From: Deltaproteobacteria bacterium
Lineage (GTDB): Bacteria; Desulfobacterota_E; Deferrimicrobia; Deferrimicrobiales; Deferrimicrobiaceae
Direction of reading: 5' to 3'
NCBI GenBank assembly: GCA_023489025.1
Contig: JAMDCN010000122.1
Location: forward strand, 1 to 15,166
DNA length: 15,166 bases
Shown here piece by piece: positions 15,011 to 15,166 of the stretch. How positions within the stretch are numbered: position 1 is the stretch's first letter; every line of letters begins with the position of its first letter. Made by a program: the position numbers and the translations under genes. Below the pieces are notes generated by a model that saw only the letters and a list, made by a program, of their open reading frames with translations, was not told the DNA's origin and did no database searches.

Positions 15011-15166
15011 CTACGTGGTCAGCGCGTCCACCATGGCGGAAAACGACACAGCGTGCCGTACATTGATGTCCGCCATGATGAAGGAGGTCACCTCGATGTT
15101 GCCCTTCTTTTTCTGGGCGTACGGATCGGTGATCAGCTCCAAAACCCCCCACTCGCCGATCAAGAG
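15011..15166 (-). CDS. HK97-fold major capsid protein, C-terminal end (partial)
   Basis: The last 51 codons are in the window; the start lies beyond 15166. They read LLIGEWGVLELITDPYAQKK, then GNIEVTSFIMADINVRHAVS and end SAMVDALTT. The pattern of a G-[ED]-W-G stretch, a ...DPYA loop, then [IV]-x-[IV]-T-x-[FY] and an [IV]-x-V-R-H-x-x-[SA]-F is typical of the C-terminus of HK97-type capsid proteins. Gene order supports it: small head and neck genes follow. A terminator follows directly. The fragment is too short to say which subfamily. Confidence 0.75.
   Translation of the reverse strand, partial: LLIGEWGVLELITDPYAQKKKGNIEVTSFIMADINVRHAVSFSAMVDALTT

Overview
The window is part of the late structural operon of a long-tailed (siphovirus) phage or prophage. 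All real genes are on the minus strand, so the operon reads from position 15166 down to 1. The gene order matches phage lambda from the capsid gene to the tail-tip gene: capsid, small head proteins, head-tail joining (FII-like), tail terminator (U-like), tail tube (V), tail chaperones (G and G-T by frameshift), tape measure (H), M, L, K, and a combined I-J tip protein. The lambda-type L, K and J set suggests a Gram-negative host. The DNA is moderately GC-rich by eye. No host gene, integrase, att site, tRNA, IS element or CRISPR is visible, so I cannot tell a free phage from a prophage or name the host.

Layout. 15166-15011: C-terminal end of an HK97-fold major capsid protein, followed by an intrinsic terminator. 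14938-13936: four small head, connector and tail-completion genes, tightly packed; one is a 27-codon ORF that is only possible. 13923-12997: tail tube protein with a strong ribosome binding site. 12983-12307: tail assembly chaperone with a -1 slippery heptamer (CCCTTTT) that would make a longer, cysteine-rich fusion form. 12317-9999: tape measure protein. 9998-8639: M-like, L-like (four-Cys, probable Fe-S) and K-like (NlpC/P60) tail-tip assembly proteins. 8651-3279: a 1790-residue J-like tip protein with an I-like N-terminus, fibronectin III repeats, an inserted lectin-like domain bounded by glycine linkers, and a second carbohydrate-binding-like module. 3282-2329: two small distal genes. 2329-506: a 607-residue multi-module lectin-like protein. 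502-1: the start of a further tail-surface protein that runs off the window.

How they work together. The tube protein polymerises around the tape measure, which the G/G-T chaperones keep soluble. M, L, K and J build the tip, and the terminator-like protein caps the tube before it joins the head through the FII-like protein. The genes after J have no lambda equivalents in this order. They carry several beta-sandwich, glycan-binding-like modules and probably decorate the tip for host recognition.

No wholly new system is evident. The points most worth a second look are the frameshift with its Cys-rich extension, the Gly-bounded domain insertion in the J-like protein with a related module two genes downstream of it, and the internal duplication in the 198-residue protein. 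Genes overlap or abut almost everywhere. The only non-coding stretch of note is the 72 bases holding the terminator, and no gap exceeds 300 bases.
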